This document shows, piece after piece, positions 26,131 through 36,884 of a stretch of 64,000 nt of DNA; position 1 is the stretch's first letter, and each line of letters starts with the position of its first letter. Both the position numbers and the translations under genes were made by a program. The notes under the pieces are model-generated. The model was not told where the DNA came from, searched no databases, and saw only the letters and a list, made by a program, of their open reading frames with translations. The stretch lies in contig NZ_CP018937.1 of assembly GCF_002849695.1 (NCBI RefSeq), positions 1,984,001-2,048,000 on the forward strand, read 5' to 3'. This stretch comes from Bacteroides fragilis. GTDB lineage: Bacteria; Bacteroidota; Bacteroidia; Bacteroidales; Bacteroidaceae.

Positions 26131-28176
26131 CTAAATCAACTCAATACTTCTTTTTACAAAATTATTCAAGGCTTCACCTTTCAGCATGTTGTTCTGTAAT
26201 AATGCCAGGTCAATCAGCTGACGAACAACCTTATTCTTACCTGCGTATCCTGCAAATATCGATTCTTTTTGTTGTTTCAAATTATCCCATTTCTTATCCA
26301 AATCGTTAAGTTCATCTTTTTCAGCAACAGGAATATCTTCGTCTTTTTTACCTTCTTGTTTTTTCTTGAGTGCATCACGGCGTTTTGTCACTTCATCCAA
26401 TTCAGCTTGTACCGGTGCAATAGCTGCGCTACATTCTTTCTCCTCGTCAGACAGCACTTCTTTTACCAGTTTGTGATCAGAATTCAATACCAGATTAAAC
26501 ATATCCGGCATTTCGCCATAAAAACTCATTCCAGCCTGAATATTTGCCATCTCCTTCATGCGACGCATATATTCACTTTGCGTAATCATTACAGGAGCAC
26601 CATTTTCGCCTAATGCCTGAGTCATCACATTAAACTCAACCTTTTCCATCTTTGGCAACTGGCTCTTGAAAGCTGCAGTCAGAGCTTCTTGCTTAGTGGC
26701 TTCAAGCACTTCGCTTTTCTTATCTTCTTTCACAATCAGATTGTCAATAACATCACTGTCTACACGAGTAAAGCGAGATTTCTCCAGTTTTTGTTCGAGC
26801 ATGCTCACCATTGCCACATCCAACTGCCCATCCATCAACAATACATTATATCCTTTATTTTTGGCAGCTTCAATATAAGCAAACTGTTCATCTTTATTAT
26901 TGGCATATAAATAAACCAGATTCTTATCTTTATCTGTCTGATTATCTTTAATAAGAGCCTGATATTCTTCGAAAGTGTAATGCTTTCCATCCGTATCTGT
27001 GAATAGGGCAAATTTCTGTGCTTTATCATAGAAATCTTCTTGGGTAAGCATTCCATAATTAATAAAGATCTTTAAATCATTCCACTTTTCTTCAAACTGT
27101 GTACGATCATTCTTAAAGATAGACTGCAAACGATCTGAAACTTTTTTTGAAATATAAGTCGAGATCTTCTTTACATTTGAATCACTTTGTAAATATGAAC
27201 GGGACACATTCAACGGAATATCCGGTGAATCAAGTACTCCATGAAGTAAAGTAAGGAAATCCGGAACAATACCTTCTACCGAATCAGTCACATAAACCTG
27301 GTTGCTATATAACTGAATCTTATTCTTATTTAAGTCAATATTGCTTTTTACTTTCGGGAAATAGAGGATACCTGTCAGATGGAACGGATAATCCACATTC
27401 AAATGAATCCAAAACAATGGTTCATCAGACATTGGGTACAACTCACGATAGAACTTCTTATAATCTTCATCAGAAAGTTCACTCGGTTTTTTAGTCCACA
27501 AAGGAGTAGTATCGTTGATTACATTATCTTCAGTGGTTTCAACCTGCTTGCCATCTTTCCACTCTTTTTTCTTACCAAAGGCAATAGGGACAGGTAAGAA
27601 ACTACAATATTTTTTCAAGAGTGCAGAGATACGAGCTTCTTCAAGGAACTCTTTGCAATCATCATCGATATACAATACAATATCTGTTCCACGATCGGCC
27701 TTTTCTATCTCTTCAAGAGTAAACTCCGGGCTACCATCACAAGTCCATTTTACCGCTTGTGCACCTTCTTTATAAGATTTGGTAATGATTTCTACCTTTT
27801 TAGAAACCATAAAGGCGGAATAGAAACCTAAACCGAAATGCCCGATAATGGCATTAGCATCATTTTTATACTTTTCCAGAAAGTCATTTGCCCCCGAGAA
27901 AGCAATTTGGTTGATATATTTATCAATCTCCTCAGCTGTCAAACCGATGCCTCGATCGGAAATGGTAATAGTATCCTTGCCCAATGAAACATGTACGGTC
28001 AAATCACCCAATTCACCTTTGAACTCACTGATAGAAGCCAGTGTATTCAACTTCTGTGTAGCATCAACAGCATTGGAGACTAATTCCCGAAGGAAAATCT
28101 CATGATCACTGTACAAAAACTTTTTAATGATAGGGAAAATGTTCTCTGTTGTAACTCCAATATTACCTTTTTGCAT
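26131..28176 (-). CDS. htpG: Molecular chaperone HtpG (Hsp90)
   Basis: Cytosolic ATP-driven dimeric chaperone. 681 residues with the Hsp90 N-terminal ATPase signatures LRELVSNAVDA, SDRGIGLT and GHFGLGFYSAFMV, a middle domain with LPLNVSRSYLQ-like PLNVSRSYLQSD, and a C-terminal dimerisation domain. A charged insert (KKKQEGKKDEDIPVAEKDE) near residue 610 is longer than in E. coli, typical of Bacteroidetes. Monocistronic between two terminators. I see no HrcA/CIRCE element in the 124-base leader. Confidence 0.95.
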   Translation of the reverse strand: MQKGNIGVTTENIFPIIKKFLYSDHEIFLRELVSNAVDATQKLNTLASISEFKGELGDLTVHVSLGKDTITISDRGIGLTAEEIDKYINQIAFSGANDFLEKYKNDANAIIGHFGLGFYSAFMVSKKVEIITKSYKEGAQAVKWTCDGSPEFTLEEIEKADRGTDIVLYIDDDCKEFLEEARISALLKKYCSFLPVPIAFGKKKEWKDGKQVETTEDNVINDTTPLWTKKPSELSDEDYKKFYRELYPMSDEPLFWIHLNVDYPFHLTGILYFPKVKSNIDLNKNKIQLYSNQVYVTDSVEGIVPDFLTLLHGVLDSPDIPLNVSRSYLQSDSNVKKISTYISKKVSDRLQSIFKNDRTQFEEKWNDLKIFINYGMLTQEDFYDKAQKFALFTDTDGKHYTFEEYQALIKDNQTDKDKNLVYLYANNKDEQFAYIEAAKNKGYNVLLMDGQLDVAMVSMLEQKLEKSRFTRVDSDVIDNLIVKEDKKSEVLEATKQEALTAAFKSQLPKMEKVEFNVMTQALGENGAPVMITQSEYMRRMKEMANIQAGMSFYGEMPDMFNLVLNSDHKLVKEVLSDEEKECSAAIAPVQAELDEVTKRRDALKKKQEGKKDEDIPVAEKDELNDLDKKWDNLKQQKESIFAGYAGKNKVVRQLIDLALLQNNMLKGEALNNFVKRSIELI

Positions 28177-28243
28177 AATAACGTGTATTTTTTAATTATC
28201 TGGTTATTAAATCGAATTATTTTTTGTAGAGATACAGACAAAA

Positions 28244-28273
28244 AAAATGCCAGACCCGAAGGTCTGACATTTT
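28244..28273 (-). terminator. Intrinsic terminator of clpC
   Basis: AAAATGCCAGACC and GGTCTGACATTTT pair (one G-T) around a CGAA/TTCG tetraloop, with a T-run following on the minus strand. Confidence 0.92.
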
Positions 28274-28300
28274 GACGTATACTCAAAGGAAATAACTTAG

Positions 28301-30835
28301 CTATTCAGTCGTTTTGGCTTCATGATTCATTTCCAACTCTCCTTTTTCTTCGTTCAAAGAAACAGTTATTGTATCTCCTTCTTTCAAAGAAGCCGAAATG
28401 ATCAGTTCAGATAAACCATCTTCCAGATAAGCTTGAATTGCGCGCTTCAACGGACGGGCTCCATATTGTACATCGTAGCCCTTAGAAGCAATGAATTGCT
28501 TAGCCTTATCCTCGATAACCAGCTTATAACCAATCGAATCTATTCTATCATATAAGCCTTCTAACTCGATATCGATAATCTTCGTAATAGCTTCCAATGA
28601 TAACTGATCGAAGGTGATAATTTCATCCACTCGATTTAAAAACTCAGGTGCGAATGATTTATTCAAAGCCTTCTGAATTACACTTCGCGAGAATTCTTTA
28701 TCGTCTAAGCGACTTTGTGTAGCAAATCCGACTCCACGGCCAAACTCCTTTAGTTGACGAGTACCAACGTTTGATGTCATGATGATTACCGTATTCTTAA
28801 AATCAACCATTCTGCCATAACTGTCAGTCAAACGTCCTTCATCCATTACCTGAAGCAGGAGATTAAACACATCAGGATGTGCCTTTTCTATCTCATCAAG
28901 CAAAACAATGGAATAGGGCTTACGACGTACTTTCTCAGTCAACTGACCGCCTTCCTCGTATCCTACATATCCCGGAGGAGCACCAACTAAACGCGAAACT
29001 GTGAATTTCTCCATATATTCACTCATATCAATGCGAATCAATGCATCCGAAGAGCCAAACATATATTTAGCCAATTCTTTAGCTAAGTGGGTTTTACCGA
29101 CACCTGTCGGTCCCAGAAACATAAAAGTACCAATTGGTTTATTGGGGTCTTTCAGTCCGACGCGGCTACGCAAAATAGCTCTTACCAACTTCTCGATAGC
29201 AGCATCTTGAGCAATCACTTTCGACTGTAAGTCTTCTTTCATACCGGCCAATTTTATACCTTCAGCCTGCGCCATCCTCTGTACAGGTATGCCCGACATC
29301 ATAGATACAACATTAGCAATTTCTTCTGCATCAACCGTTTCGCGATTATCTTTCAAACGCTCTTCCCACTCTTTTTTCATCACATCCAATTGAGTGGTAA
29401 GTTCTTTCTCTTTATCCCGGAAACTGGCAGCCAACTCAAAGTTCTGCGATTTCACTGCATCATTTTTCTTGTTCTTAGCCTCCTCAATCAGTTTCTCCTG
29501 ATCTTCAATCTCTTTCGGAACACTGACATTTGTAAGATGTACACGTGAACCGGCTTCATCCAATGCATCAATAGCCTTATCAGGGAAGTTACGATCAGTT
29601 ATATAACGATCTGTCAACTTGACACAAGCTTCCAGTGCAGCATCTGTATAATTTACATTGTGGTGATCTTCGTATTTATCTTTAATATTACGAAGAATCT
29701 GCAAAGTCTCCTCAGCCGTAGTAGGTTCTACCATCACTTTTTGAAAACGGCGCTCTAAAGCACCATCCTTTTCTATATTTTTCCGGTACTCATCAAGAGT
29801 AGTAGCTCCGATGCATTGTATCTCACCACGTGCCAAAGCTGGTTTCAACATATTGGCAGCATCCATCGATCCGGCAGCTGATCCGGCTCCGACAATAGTA
29901 TGGATTTCATCTATAAACAAAATCACATTCGGATTCTTCTGCAATTCATTCAAAATAGAACGTATTCGCTCTTCAAACTGCCCACGGTATTTAGTTCCGG
30001 CCACAACAGCAGTCATGTCAAGCGCTACCACACGTTTATCAAACAGAATGCGGGACACTTTTTTCTGAATAATACGAAGCGCCAATCCTTCCACAATAGC
30101 CGATTTACCAACACCCGGCTCACCAATCAGGATAGGATTATTCTTTTTACGACGACTAAGTATCTGTGCTAAACGTTCTATTTCACGTTCACGTCCTACA
30201 ACAGGATCTAATCGACCTTCTTCGGCCGCTTTAGTCATATCCGTACCGAAGTTGTCAAGCACAGGAGTATCATTTGTCGGCTTTCTGGAAGCTGTCTGTG
30301 CTTGTTGCTGATGTTCACCCGCTCCATGAGCGGACCGAGACTGATTCATCTCATCTTCATCGTCATCATCCTCTGTGAATCCCATACCTGCACTGATATC
30401 AGGTTGTAACGACAATTGTTCAAACACCTGCTGGTAGTCTACATGGTTGGCTTCAAGAACTGTAGCTGCCAAATTATCCTTATCTTTAAGAATAGCCAGC
30501 AAAACATGTTCTGTATCTGCAACTTGACTTTTCATCACACGTGCTTCTAAAATACATAATTTTAATATCTTTGCAGCCCCATTTGACAATGGAACGTCAG
30601 CATCAGGCAGCAGCATGTCATCTGCATGTTCTTTCAGTATGGCCTCAATCTGCTTCTTTATGTCGGTCAGGTTTGTTTTGAGCTTAGACAATATCTCGAT
30701 TGCTTTTCCCTCACCATCGCGAAGCATGCCGAGCAATAAGTGCTCAGGGCCTATATAGCTACTTCTCAGGCGGTTGGCCTCTTCCTTGCTATATACGATA
30801 ATATCGGAAACTTTTTGTGAGAATTGATTATTCAT
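28301..30835 (-). CDS. clpC: ATP-dependent Clp protease ATP-binding subunit ClpC
   Basis: Hsp100 unfoldase that feeds proteins to ClpP. 844 residues: two Clp_N repeats (1-150, with [10 protein letters not shown] and [10 protein letters not shown]), AAA module 1 with Walker [10 protein letters not shown] near 235-243, a UVR-like helical segment ([16 protein letters not shown], about 465), AAA module 2 with GPTGVGKTH near 570, and a C-terminal D2-small domain. The UVR segment marks ClpC rather than ClpA or ClpB. An acidic/Gln-rich linker (about 155-185) follows the N-domain. Own promoter (30869-30877) and terminator. Confidence 0.93.
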   Translation of the reverse strand: MNNQFSQKVSDIIVYSKEEANRLRSSYIGPEHLLLGMLRDGEGKAIEILSKLKTNLTDIKKQIEAILKEHADDMLLPDADVPLSNGAAKILKLCILEARVMKSQVADTEHVLLAILKDKDNLAATVLEANHVDYQQVFEQLSLQPDISAGMGFTEDDDDEDEMNQSRSAHGAGEHQQQAQTASRKPTNDTPVLDNFGTDMTKAAEEGRLDPVVGREREIERLAQILSRRKKNNPILIGEPGVGKSAIVEGLALRIIQKKVSRILFDKRVVALDMTAVVAGTKYRGQFEERIRSILNELQKNPNVILFIDEIHTIVGAGSAAGSMDAANMLKPALARGEIQCIGATTLDEYRKNIEKDGALERRFQKVMVEPTTAEETLQILRNIKDKYEDHHNVNYTDAALEACVKLTDRYITDRNFPDKAIDALDEAGSRVHLTNVSVPKEIEDQEKLIEEAKNKKNDAVKSQNFELAASFRDKEKELTTQLDVMKKEWEERLKDNRETVDAEEIANVVSMMSGIPVQRMAQAEGIKLAGMKEDLQSKVIAQDAAIEKLVRAILRSRVGLKDPNKPIGTFMFLGPTGVGKTHLAKELAKYMFGSSDALIRIDMSEYMEKFTVSRLVGAPPGYVGYEEGGQLTEKVRRKPYSIVLLDEIEKAHPDVFNLLLQVMDEGRLTDSYGRMVDFKNTVIIMTSNVGTRQLKEFGRGVGFATQSRLDDKEFSRSVIQKALNKSFAPEFLNRVDEIITFDQLSLEAITKIIDIELEGLYDRIDSIGYKLVIEDKAKQFIASKGYDVQYGARPLKRAIQAYLEDGLSELIISASLKEGDTITVSLNEEKGELEMNHEAKTTE

Positions 30836-30868
30836 ACTTTCTTCCTTCTTCTAAGAGATTATTTACTT

Positions 30869-30877
30869 GCAAATATA
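30869..30877 (-). promoter_or_regulatory. Bacteroides -7 element for clpC
   Basis: TATATTTGC on the minus strand, 33 bases before the clpC ATG. The 344-base gap 30836-31179 otherwise holds only AT-rich DNA and a weak gyrA -7 candidate, TACTTTAGC at 31126-31134. Confidence 0.55.
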
Positions 30878-31179
30878 CGCATTTCATATCGTTTGCTTAT
30901 GCATCATTTGCTTTATTTGTTATATAACAAATGTCGTGCCATTATTTCTTTCATTTCTATACATTATAATATAATAGAGCAATAAAACACACAAAAACTA
31001 CTAAAGAAAAGAAGTTGATACAGCCGGTATACAAGCATCATCATATTATAAGAACTAACTTCAGCCCCTTTTAAAAAGCCTAAAAACTTTCTTCGTTAAA
31101 ACTTTCGTATATCAAGGAAAAGTAGTACTTTAGCGTGGTTTTTCATAAGCCACAAATGTATAATTAATAATCTTTTTAA

Positions 31180-33717
31180 ATGCTTGAACAAGACAGAATT
31201 ATAAAGATTAACATTGAGGAGGAAATGAAGTCATCGTACATTGACTACTCCATGTCGGTCATCGTTTCACGTGCCCTTCCTGATGTTAGAGATGGATTTA
31301 AGCCCGTTCACCGTAGAATTCTTTACGGAATGATGGAACTGGGAAATACGTCAGATAAACCTTATAAAAAATCAGCTAGAATCGTAGGTGAAGTACTTGG
31401 TAAATATCACCCGCATGGAGATTCTTCCGTATATTTTGCTATGGTACGTATGGCTCAAGAATGGGCAATGCGTTATCCGTTGGTAGACGGACAAGGAAAC
31501 TTCGGTTCTGTAGACGGTGACAGTCCTGCTGCCATGCGTTATACTGAAGCACGCTTGAATAAATTAGGTGAAGAAATGATGCAGGACCTCTACAAAGAAA
31601 CTGTAGACTTTGAGCCTAATTTTGACAACACACTGATGGAACCCAAAGTGATGCCAACACGCATTCCTAACTTACTGGTCAACGGGGCTTCGGGTATCGC
31701 TGTAGGTATGGCCACGAACATGCCACCTCATAATCTGTCTGAAGTCATCGATGCCTGTGAAGCTTATCTTGACAATAAAGATGTTACTGTAGAGGAATTG
31801 ATGGAATACGTAAAGGCACCCGATTTTCCGACAGGAGGATATATATATGGCATAAGTGGTGTACGTGAAGCCTACCTTACAGGACGTGGGCGTGTTGTCA
31901 TGCGTGCAAAAGCCGAAATAGAGTCTGGACAAACACATGACAAGATCGTTGTTACAGAGATTCCGTACAACGTTAATAAGGCAGAATTGATCAAAGCAAT
32001 CGCTGACCTTGTTAATGAAAAGAGGATAGAAGGCATCTCCAATGCTAATGACGAGTCCGACCGTGAAGGTATGCGTATTGTTATCGATATCAAGCGTGAT
32101 GCTAACGCAAGTGTAGTGCTGAACAAACTTTATAAAATGACAGCATTGCAGACTTCGTTTGGTGTAAACAACGTAGCATTAGTCAACGGACGTCCTAAGA
32201 TGCTGAATTTACGTGACTTAATCGTATATTTTGTAGAGCATAGACACGATGTGGTCATTCGCCGTACCCAGTTTGATCTACGTAAAGCTAAAGAACGTGC
32301 ACACATATTAGAGGGGTTAATTATTGCTTCGGATAATATTGATGAAGTAATCCGTATTATTCGTGCAGCAAAAACACCTAACGACGCAATCTCCGGGCTG
32401 ATGGAACGTTTCAAACTGAGCGAAATTCAAGCACGTGCTATTGTTGAAATGCGTCTGCGCCAATTAACCGGCTTGATGCAGGATCAGCTTCATGCTGAAT
32501 ACGACGAGGTTATGAAGCAAATAGCTTATTTGGAAAGTATCTTGGCTGATGATGAAGTATGCCGTAAGGTGATTAAAGATGAATTATTGGAAGTAAGAGC
32601 TAAATACGGTGACGAACGACGTTCCGAAATCGTATATTCTTCAGAAGAATTTAATCCGGAAGACTTCTATGCAGACGACCAAATGATCATCACCATTTCG
32701 CATATGGGATATATCAAACGTACACCATTAACTGAGTTCCGTGCCCAGAACCGTGGCGGAGTAGGCTCCAAAGGCACTGAAACCCGTGACGAAGACTTTA
32801 TTGAGCATATTTATCCGGCAACAATGCACAACACTATGATGTTCTTCACTCAAAAAGGTAAGTGCTATTGGTTGAAAGTATACGAAATTCCCGAAGGTAC
32901 CAAAAACTCAAAAGGACGTGCAATACAGAATTTACTGAACATAGATTCAGACGATGCTGTTAATGCATATCTGCGTGTAAAGAGCTTGAATGATCAGGAA
33001 TATATTAATAGTCATTACGTACTGTTCTGTACCAAGAATGGTGTTATAAAGAAAACATCATTAGAACAATATTCGCGTCCACGTCAGAATGGTGTAAATG
33101 CCATAACTATTCGTGAAGACGACCGTGTAATTGAAGTACGTATGACAAACGGAAACAATGAAATCATTATCGCTAATCGTAATGGACGTGCAATACGCTT
33201 CCATGAAGCAGCAGTACGCGTTATGGGACGTACAGCAACTGGAGTTCGAGGAATCACATTGGATGATGACGGACAGGACGAAGTGATAGGTATGATTTGC
33301 ATCAAGGATCTTGAAACAGAATCTGTAATGGTTGTTTCGGAACAAGGATATGGTAAACGTTCCGATATTGAAGACTATCGCAAAACGAATCGCGGTGGTA
33401 AAGGTGTAAAAACAATGAATATCACCGAAAAAACAGGCAAATTGGTTACAATTAAGTCTGTAACAGATGACAATGACTTGATGATTATCAATAAGTCAGG
33501 TATCACGATTCGTCTGAAAGTAGCTGATGTTCGTATTATGGGACGTGCAACTCAAGGAGTTCGTCTGATAAATCTTGAGAAACGGAATGACCAGATTGGC
33601 TCGGTATGTAAAGTAACGTCAGAGAGTTTGGAAGATGAAATTCCTGCAGAAGAAGGAGAGGGAAATATTCCAAGTAATCCAGAAACTGACACGTTGGTAA
33701 ATGAAACAGAAGAATAG
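31180..33717 (+). CDS. gyrA: DNA gyrase subunit A
   Basis: Introduces negative supercoils with GyrB. 845 residues: winged-helix breakage domain with catalytic Tyr121 ([10 protein letters not shown]), a tower and coiled coil with [13 protein letters not shown] loop, and a beta-pinwheel C-terminal domain carrying a GyrA box-like NRGGKGVK, which separates it from ParC. The C-terminus ends in an acidic tail ([22 protein letters not shown], last 22 residues). In the quinolone region Ser82 is present ([10 protein letters not shown]), and Phe86 occupies the place of E. coli Asp87. A single -7-like TACTTTAGC upstream is its weak promoter candidate. Confidence 0.96.
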   Translation: MLEQDRIIKINIEEEMKSSYIDYSMSVIVSRALPDVRDGFKPVHRRILYGMMELGNTSDKPYKKSARIVGEVLGKYHPHGDSSVYFAMVRMAQEWAMRYPLVDGQGNFGSVDGDSPAAMRYTEARLNKLGEEMMQDLYKETVDFEPNFDNTLMEPKVMPTRIPNLLVNGASGIAVGMATNMPPHNLSEVIDACEAYLDNKDVTVEELMEYVKAPDFPTGGYIYGISGVREAYLTGRGRVVMRAKAEIESGQTHDKIVVTEIPYNVNKAELIKAIADLVNEKRIEGISNANDESDREGMRIVIDIKRDANASVVLNKLYKMTALQTSFGVNNVALVNGRPKMLNLRDLIVYFVEHRHDVVIRRTQFDLRKAKERAHILEGLIIASDNIDEVIRIIRAAKTPNDAISGLMERFKLSEIQARAIVEMRLRQLTGLMQDQLHAEYDEVMKQIAYLESILADDEVCRKVIKDELLEVRAKYGDERRSEIVYSSEEFNPEDFYADDQMIITISHMGYIKRTPLTEFRAQNRGGVGSKGTETRDEDFIEHIYPATMHNTMMFFTQKGKCYWLKVYEIPEGTKNSKGRAIQNLLNIDSDDAVNAYLRVKSLNDQEYINSHYVLFCTKNGVIKKTSLEQYSRPRQNGVNAITIREDDRVIEVRMTNGNNEIIIANRNGRAIRFHEAAVRVMGRTATGVRGITLDDDGQDEVIGMICIKDLETESVMVVSEQGYGKRSDIEDYRKTNRGGKGVKTMNITEKTGKLVTIKSVTDDNDLMIINKSGITIRLKVADVRIMGRATQGVRLINLEKRNDQIGSVCKVTSESLEDEIPAEEGEGNIPSNPETDTLVNETEE

Positions 33718-33749
33718 ACATAATATTAATAATTAATCAAACAACAATC

Positions 33750-34964
33750 ATGAAAAGAGTATTATTTTCAATGGTCTTACTGATGGCTGTAAGTTTTGCT
33801 TTCGCTCAAGAAAAGAATGTGAAAGAAGCGAAAAGTATTGCCGGTGAAGTAAAACCTGACTTCGCAAAAGCTGAACAGCTGATTAATGAAGCACTAACCA
33901 ATCCTGAAACAAAGGATAATGCAGCTACTTGGGATGTAGCTGGTTATATCCAAAAAAGAATCAATGAAAAGGAGATGGAAAATGCTTATCTAAGAAAACC
34001 CTATGATACATTGAAGGTATACAACAGTGTACTGAACATGTATAATTATTTTGTTAAATGTGACGAATTGGCACAGATTCCCAATGAAAAGGGTAAGATT
34101 AAAAACAAATATAGAAGTGCCAACTCAAAAACGATTCTGGCAGAACGTCCCAATTTAATTAATGGCGGTATTCAGTATTTTAACCTAAACCAAAACGAAG
34201 AAGCATTAAAATTCTTTGCTGCTTACGTAGATGCAGCTACACTGCCTATGTTAGAAAAAGAAAATCTACTGGAAAAAGACACTATCTTACCGCAAGTAGC
34301 ATATTATGCTACTTTGGCTGCCGATAGAGTAGGCGATAAGGATGCTGTCATGAAATATGCTCAATATGCCTTGAAAGATAAAGAAAATGGCCAATTCGCA
34401 ATGCAGTTGTTAACAGACGCTTATAAAGCTAAAGGCGATACTGCCAAATGGGTAGAGAAGTTGCAGGAAGGTATTGTTAAATTCCCAGAAAATCAATATT
34501 TCTTTGCTAATCTGGTTGATTATTATAGTAGCTCTAACCAGAATGACAAAGCAATGCAATTTGCTAATGACATGTTGGCTAAAGATCCTAACAACAAATT
34601 ATATTTGTATGTAAAAGCGTATTTGTATCATAATATGAAAGATTATGAGAAAGCAATTGAATTCTATAAGAAGACTCTTGATGTAGACCCTACATATGCA
34701 GAAGCATGCTCAAACTTGGGATTAGTCTATCTGCTACAGGCACAAGACTATGCTGATAAAGCACCAACAGATATTAATGATCCGAATTATGCTACAGCAC
34801 AAGCCAACATCAAAAAGTTCTACGAGGAAGCTAAACCGTATTACGAAAAAGCAAGAGAACTAAAACCTGATCAGAAAGATTTGTGGCTGCAAGGTCTTTA
34901 TAGAGTTTATTATAACTTAAATATGGGACCGGAATTTGAAGCTATAGAGAAACTGATGAATTAA
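33750..34964 (+). CDS. Exported tetratricopeptide-repeat protein
   Basis: 404 residues with a signal peptide (MKRVLFSMVLLMAVSFAFA, cleavage about residue 19). Several TPR units are recognisable, for example YVKAYLYHNMKDYEKAIEFY followed by ALDVDPTYAEACSNLGLVYL-like TLDVDPTYAEACSN. It therefore acts as a periplasmic or outer-membrane-facing protein-interaction scaffold; partners are unknown. It starts 32 bases after gyrA on the same strand without a visible terminator, so it may be partly cotranscribed with it, though there is no obvious functional link. A strong terminator follows. Confidence 0.85.
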   Translation: MKRVLFSMVLLMAVSFAFAQEKNVKEAKSIAGEVKPDFAKAEQLINEALTNPETKDNAATWDVAGYIQKRINEKEMENAYLRKPYDTLKVYNSVLNMYNYFVKCDELAQIPNEKGKIKNKYRSANSKTILAERPNLINGGIQYFNLNQNEEALKFFAAYVDAATLPMLEKENLLEKDTILPQVAYYATLAADRVGDKDAVMKYAQYALKDKENGQFAMQLLTDAYKAKGDTAKWVEKLQEGIVKFPENQYFFANLVDYYSSSNQNDKAMQFANDMLAKDPNNKLYLYVKAYLYHNMKDYEKAIEFYKKTLDVDPTYAEACSNLGLVYLLQAQDYADKAPTDINDPNYATAQANIKKFYEEAKPYYEKARELKPDQKDLWLQGLYRVYYNLNMGPEFEAIEKLMN

Positions 34965-35013
34965 TCTCACTGATGGATTAATCAGAGATATAAATTACAA
35001 AACTTGTCTTTAA

Positions 35014-35047
35014 AAAGAGGTATCACAAGCTAAAGTGATACCTCTTT
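35014..35047 (+). terminator. Terminator after the TPR gene
   Basis: AAAGAGGTATCAC pairs exactly with GTGATACCTCTTT around an 8-base loop, then ATTTTT. Confidence 0.92.
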
Positions 35048-35090
35048 ATTTTTCCAGAAAAATATAAGAAATAGTGTATTTATCATTATC

Positions 35091-35129
35091 AAAAAGGCAA
35101 CTTACTTAAGTATAGTAAGTTGCCTTTTT
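35091..35129 (-). terminator. Terminator of the universal stress protein gene
   Basis: 15-bp perfect stem AAAAAGGCAACTTAC / GTAAGTTGCCTTTTT with a 9-base loop; T-runs on both sides let it work in both directions. Confidence 0.9.
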
Positions 35130-35187
35130 CTATTAAACATAATGTAGATTATTCCATTATTTTAAAGCGCGCATTTTGAGAACTTGA

Positions 35188-36309
35188 TCATCCATTAATA
35201 ACTAAGAGCGGTGTATCAGAATGAAAGATCATCTTACGAGCTATGCCTGGATTAAACAAACGAGAAAATATATTCCGCTTATAAGAAGTTAATGTAATAA
35301 TATCAATCTGATTTGTTTTAATGTAGTTTTCTAAACTATTCAGAAAATCATTACTCATTACCACATCATAATGAATTTCAAGATCCGGGTATTGCTTCTG
35401 GAAATAGTCTTTAATGCCTGCCAGTTTTATCTCATTCCATGTATCTTTTACATCTGATAAGTGAATAAGAGAAACAGAAAAATGAAATGGATCAAGTCCA
35501 TTGATAAATGAATCAAAAGCAATCAAATCACGCTGATCAAAGTTTGTCATAAAAGCTATCCGTTTCACTTCATTAAAACTATTAAATGGAGTATTCTCAG
35601 GGATAGCCAATACTGTAGTATGACTACGTTCTATCACTTCAGCGGTTACACTACCAATAAGATCAATATCTTTTTGATTTTTACCACGTGTACCCATTAT
35701 AATGATTCTAGGACGATGTTCTTTATTATACCGTAATATTTCTTCCTCAGGAATGCCTTCTCGTAACACACAGGTATATTTCACATCAGGGAATTCGCCT
35801 GACGCTACCTTTTGTTTTATTTTCTCTGATAAAGCATTCAAATCATCATGAACTTTATGCAACACATTCTTTACGGTCTCTTCATCGCTAATCTGATAAT
35901 TAAATACATCACCATATGGCAGTGATGAAGCATAAATTGGTGTAAAGTAAACATGTAATAGTATTACCTCCGCATCATAAGATTTCGAGAAATTAAAGCC
36001 AAATTCACAAGCCTTCATCGAATAATTAGAGAAATCGACTGGAATAAGTACCTTTTTAGTACGGTGTTCTACTTTAGGCGCCTTCTCTCCCACTATACTT
36101 TCAGCAAGCCAAGCTGAACTTTCTGTGATTTTTAAAGCACGAGGTAAGTCGCTTTCTTTAATACGCAAACGCACACCAGATGACACAACCGGTTGTATTT
36201 GGTTAACATTGTGAATATACGTCTCTATACCTTCATTTTCAAGAACATTCTTCAATATCTGAGCTTTTGTATAAGTCAGAATAGCTAAAGTTACTAATTT
36301 GTCTTCCAT
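35188..36309 (-). CDS. DUF2007-UspA-UspA fusion protein
   Basis: 373 residues in three parts. Residues about 1-65 resemble DUF2007 (putative signal-transducing domain): LAILTYTKAQILKNVLENEG and the SGVRLRIKESDLPRA segment. Two universal-stress-protein domains follow (about 69-215 and 225-373). The first has the nucleotide-binding glycines of ATP-type Usp proteins (MGTRGKNQ..DLIGSVTAEVI); the second ends in IFSRLFNPGIARKMIFHSDTPLLVI and lacks the canonical loop. Cytosolic. Likely a stress-responsive sensor or protective protein; binding of ATP is inference. Monocistronic between hairpins. Confidence 0.85.
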   Translation of the reverse strand: MEDKLVTLAILTYTKAQILKNVLENEGIETYIHNVNQIQPVVSSGVRLRIKESDLPRALKITESSAWLAESIVGEKAPKVEHRTKKVLIPVDFSNYSMKACEFGFNFSKSYDAEVILLHVYFTPIYASSLPYGDVFNYQISDEETVKNVLHKVHDDLNALSEKIKQKVASGEFPDVKYTCVLREGIPEEEILRYNKEHRPRIIIMGTRGKNQKDIDLIGSVTAEVIERSHTTVLAIPENTPFNSFNEVKRIAFMTNFDQRDLIAFDSFINGLDPFHFSVSLIHLSDVKDTWNEIKLAGIKDYFQKQYPDLEIHYDVVMSNDFLNSLENYIKTNQIDIITLTSYKRNIFSRLFNPGIARKMIFHSDTPLLVING

Positions 36310-36343
36310 AATTCGTTTGTTTTATTGAATTTAACAAATAAGA

Positions 36344-36372
36344 AATCCCAATTGTTTTTGCCAATTGGGATT
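36344..36372 (-). terminator. Terminator of the small DNA-binding protein gene
   Basis: AATCCCAATTG pairs exactly with CAATTGGGATT across a 7-base loop, 18 bases after the stop at 36390; followed by TTTCTTATTTG on the minus strand. Confidence 0.85.
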
Positions 36373-36389
36373 CTGACTTTATCTTTTAT

Positions 36390-36674
36390 TTAAGCCTGCA
36401 TAGCTTCGGTAGCTTCTTCTTTTCTCATATTCAATTCATCCAATATCCTTAATGCCCGATCAAGCACAGTGGTATCATCAATCATAACCAATCCACCATC
36501 CGGACCAGGCTCAAGATGTATTCCGACACTTTTCCCCTCCTTAAAGTTATGACCACCAAAAAAATTTCTCACCGTGTCGACGTTTAAATTTAGTTCGTCG
36601 GCTATTCTATGCATGCTACCGCTAGGCAATGAATCTTTAATTTTACGAAGTTCATTAAATGTTATTGTTCTCAT
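36390..36674 (-). CDS. Small predicted DNA-binding protein
   Basis: A 94-residue protein recurrent in Bacteroidales. It has a helix-turn-helix-like N-terminus (about residues 5-45): FNELRKIKDSLPSGSMHRIA, then DELNLNVDTVRNFFGGH, then a short strand-rich segment (VGIHLEPGPDGGLVMIDD) and a C-terminal amphipathic helix rich in Glu. No signal peptide. The HTH would fit a nucleoid-associated or regulatory role, but no target or partner can be seen. The leader upstream of the start is long and AT-rich, suggesting its own regulation. Confidence 0.75.
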   Translation of the reverse strand: MRTITFNELRKIKDSLPSGSMHRIADELNLNVDTVRNFFGGHNFKEGKSVGIHLEPGPDGGLVMIDDTTVLDRALRILDELNMRKEEATEAMQA

Positions 36675-36815
36675 GTCTCATAAATTTAATGGTTAATACT
36701 ACGTGACTATATTATCACGCTATAAACTTAAGGAAAAAAAAAGATAAAACAAAAAAAAAGTGCTTCTTTTTTCGCTAAAACAATCTAAATCAATAGTAAC
36801 TTCTTATAATACAAT

Positions 36816-36859
36816 AAAGTCCCTCTTCAATAAATCCAATACTATTAAAGAGGGACTTT
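36816..36859 (-). terminator. Terminator of the moxR-bat operon
   Basis: AAAGTCCCTCTT (36816-36827) pairs exactly with AAGAGGGACTTT (36848-36859); 26 bases after the batE stop. Confidence 0.9.
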
Positions 36860-36884
36860 GATAAAATATTTATAGATTCTATTC

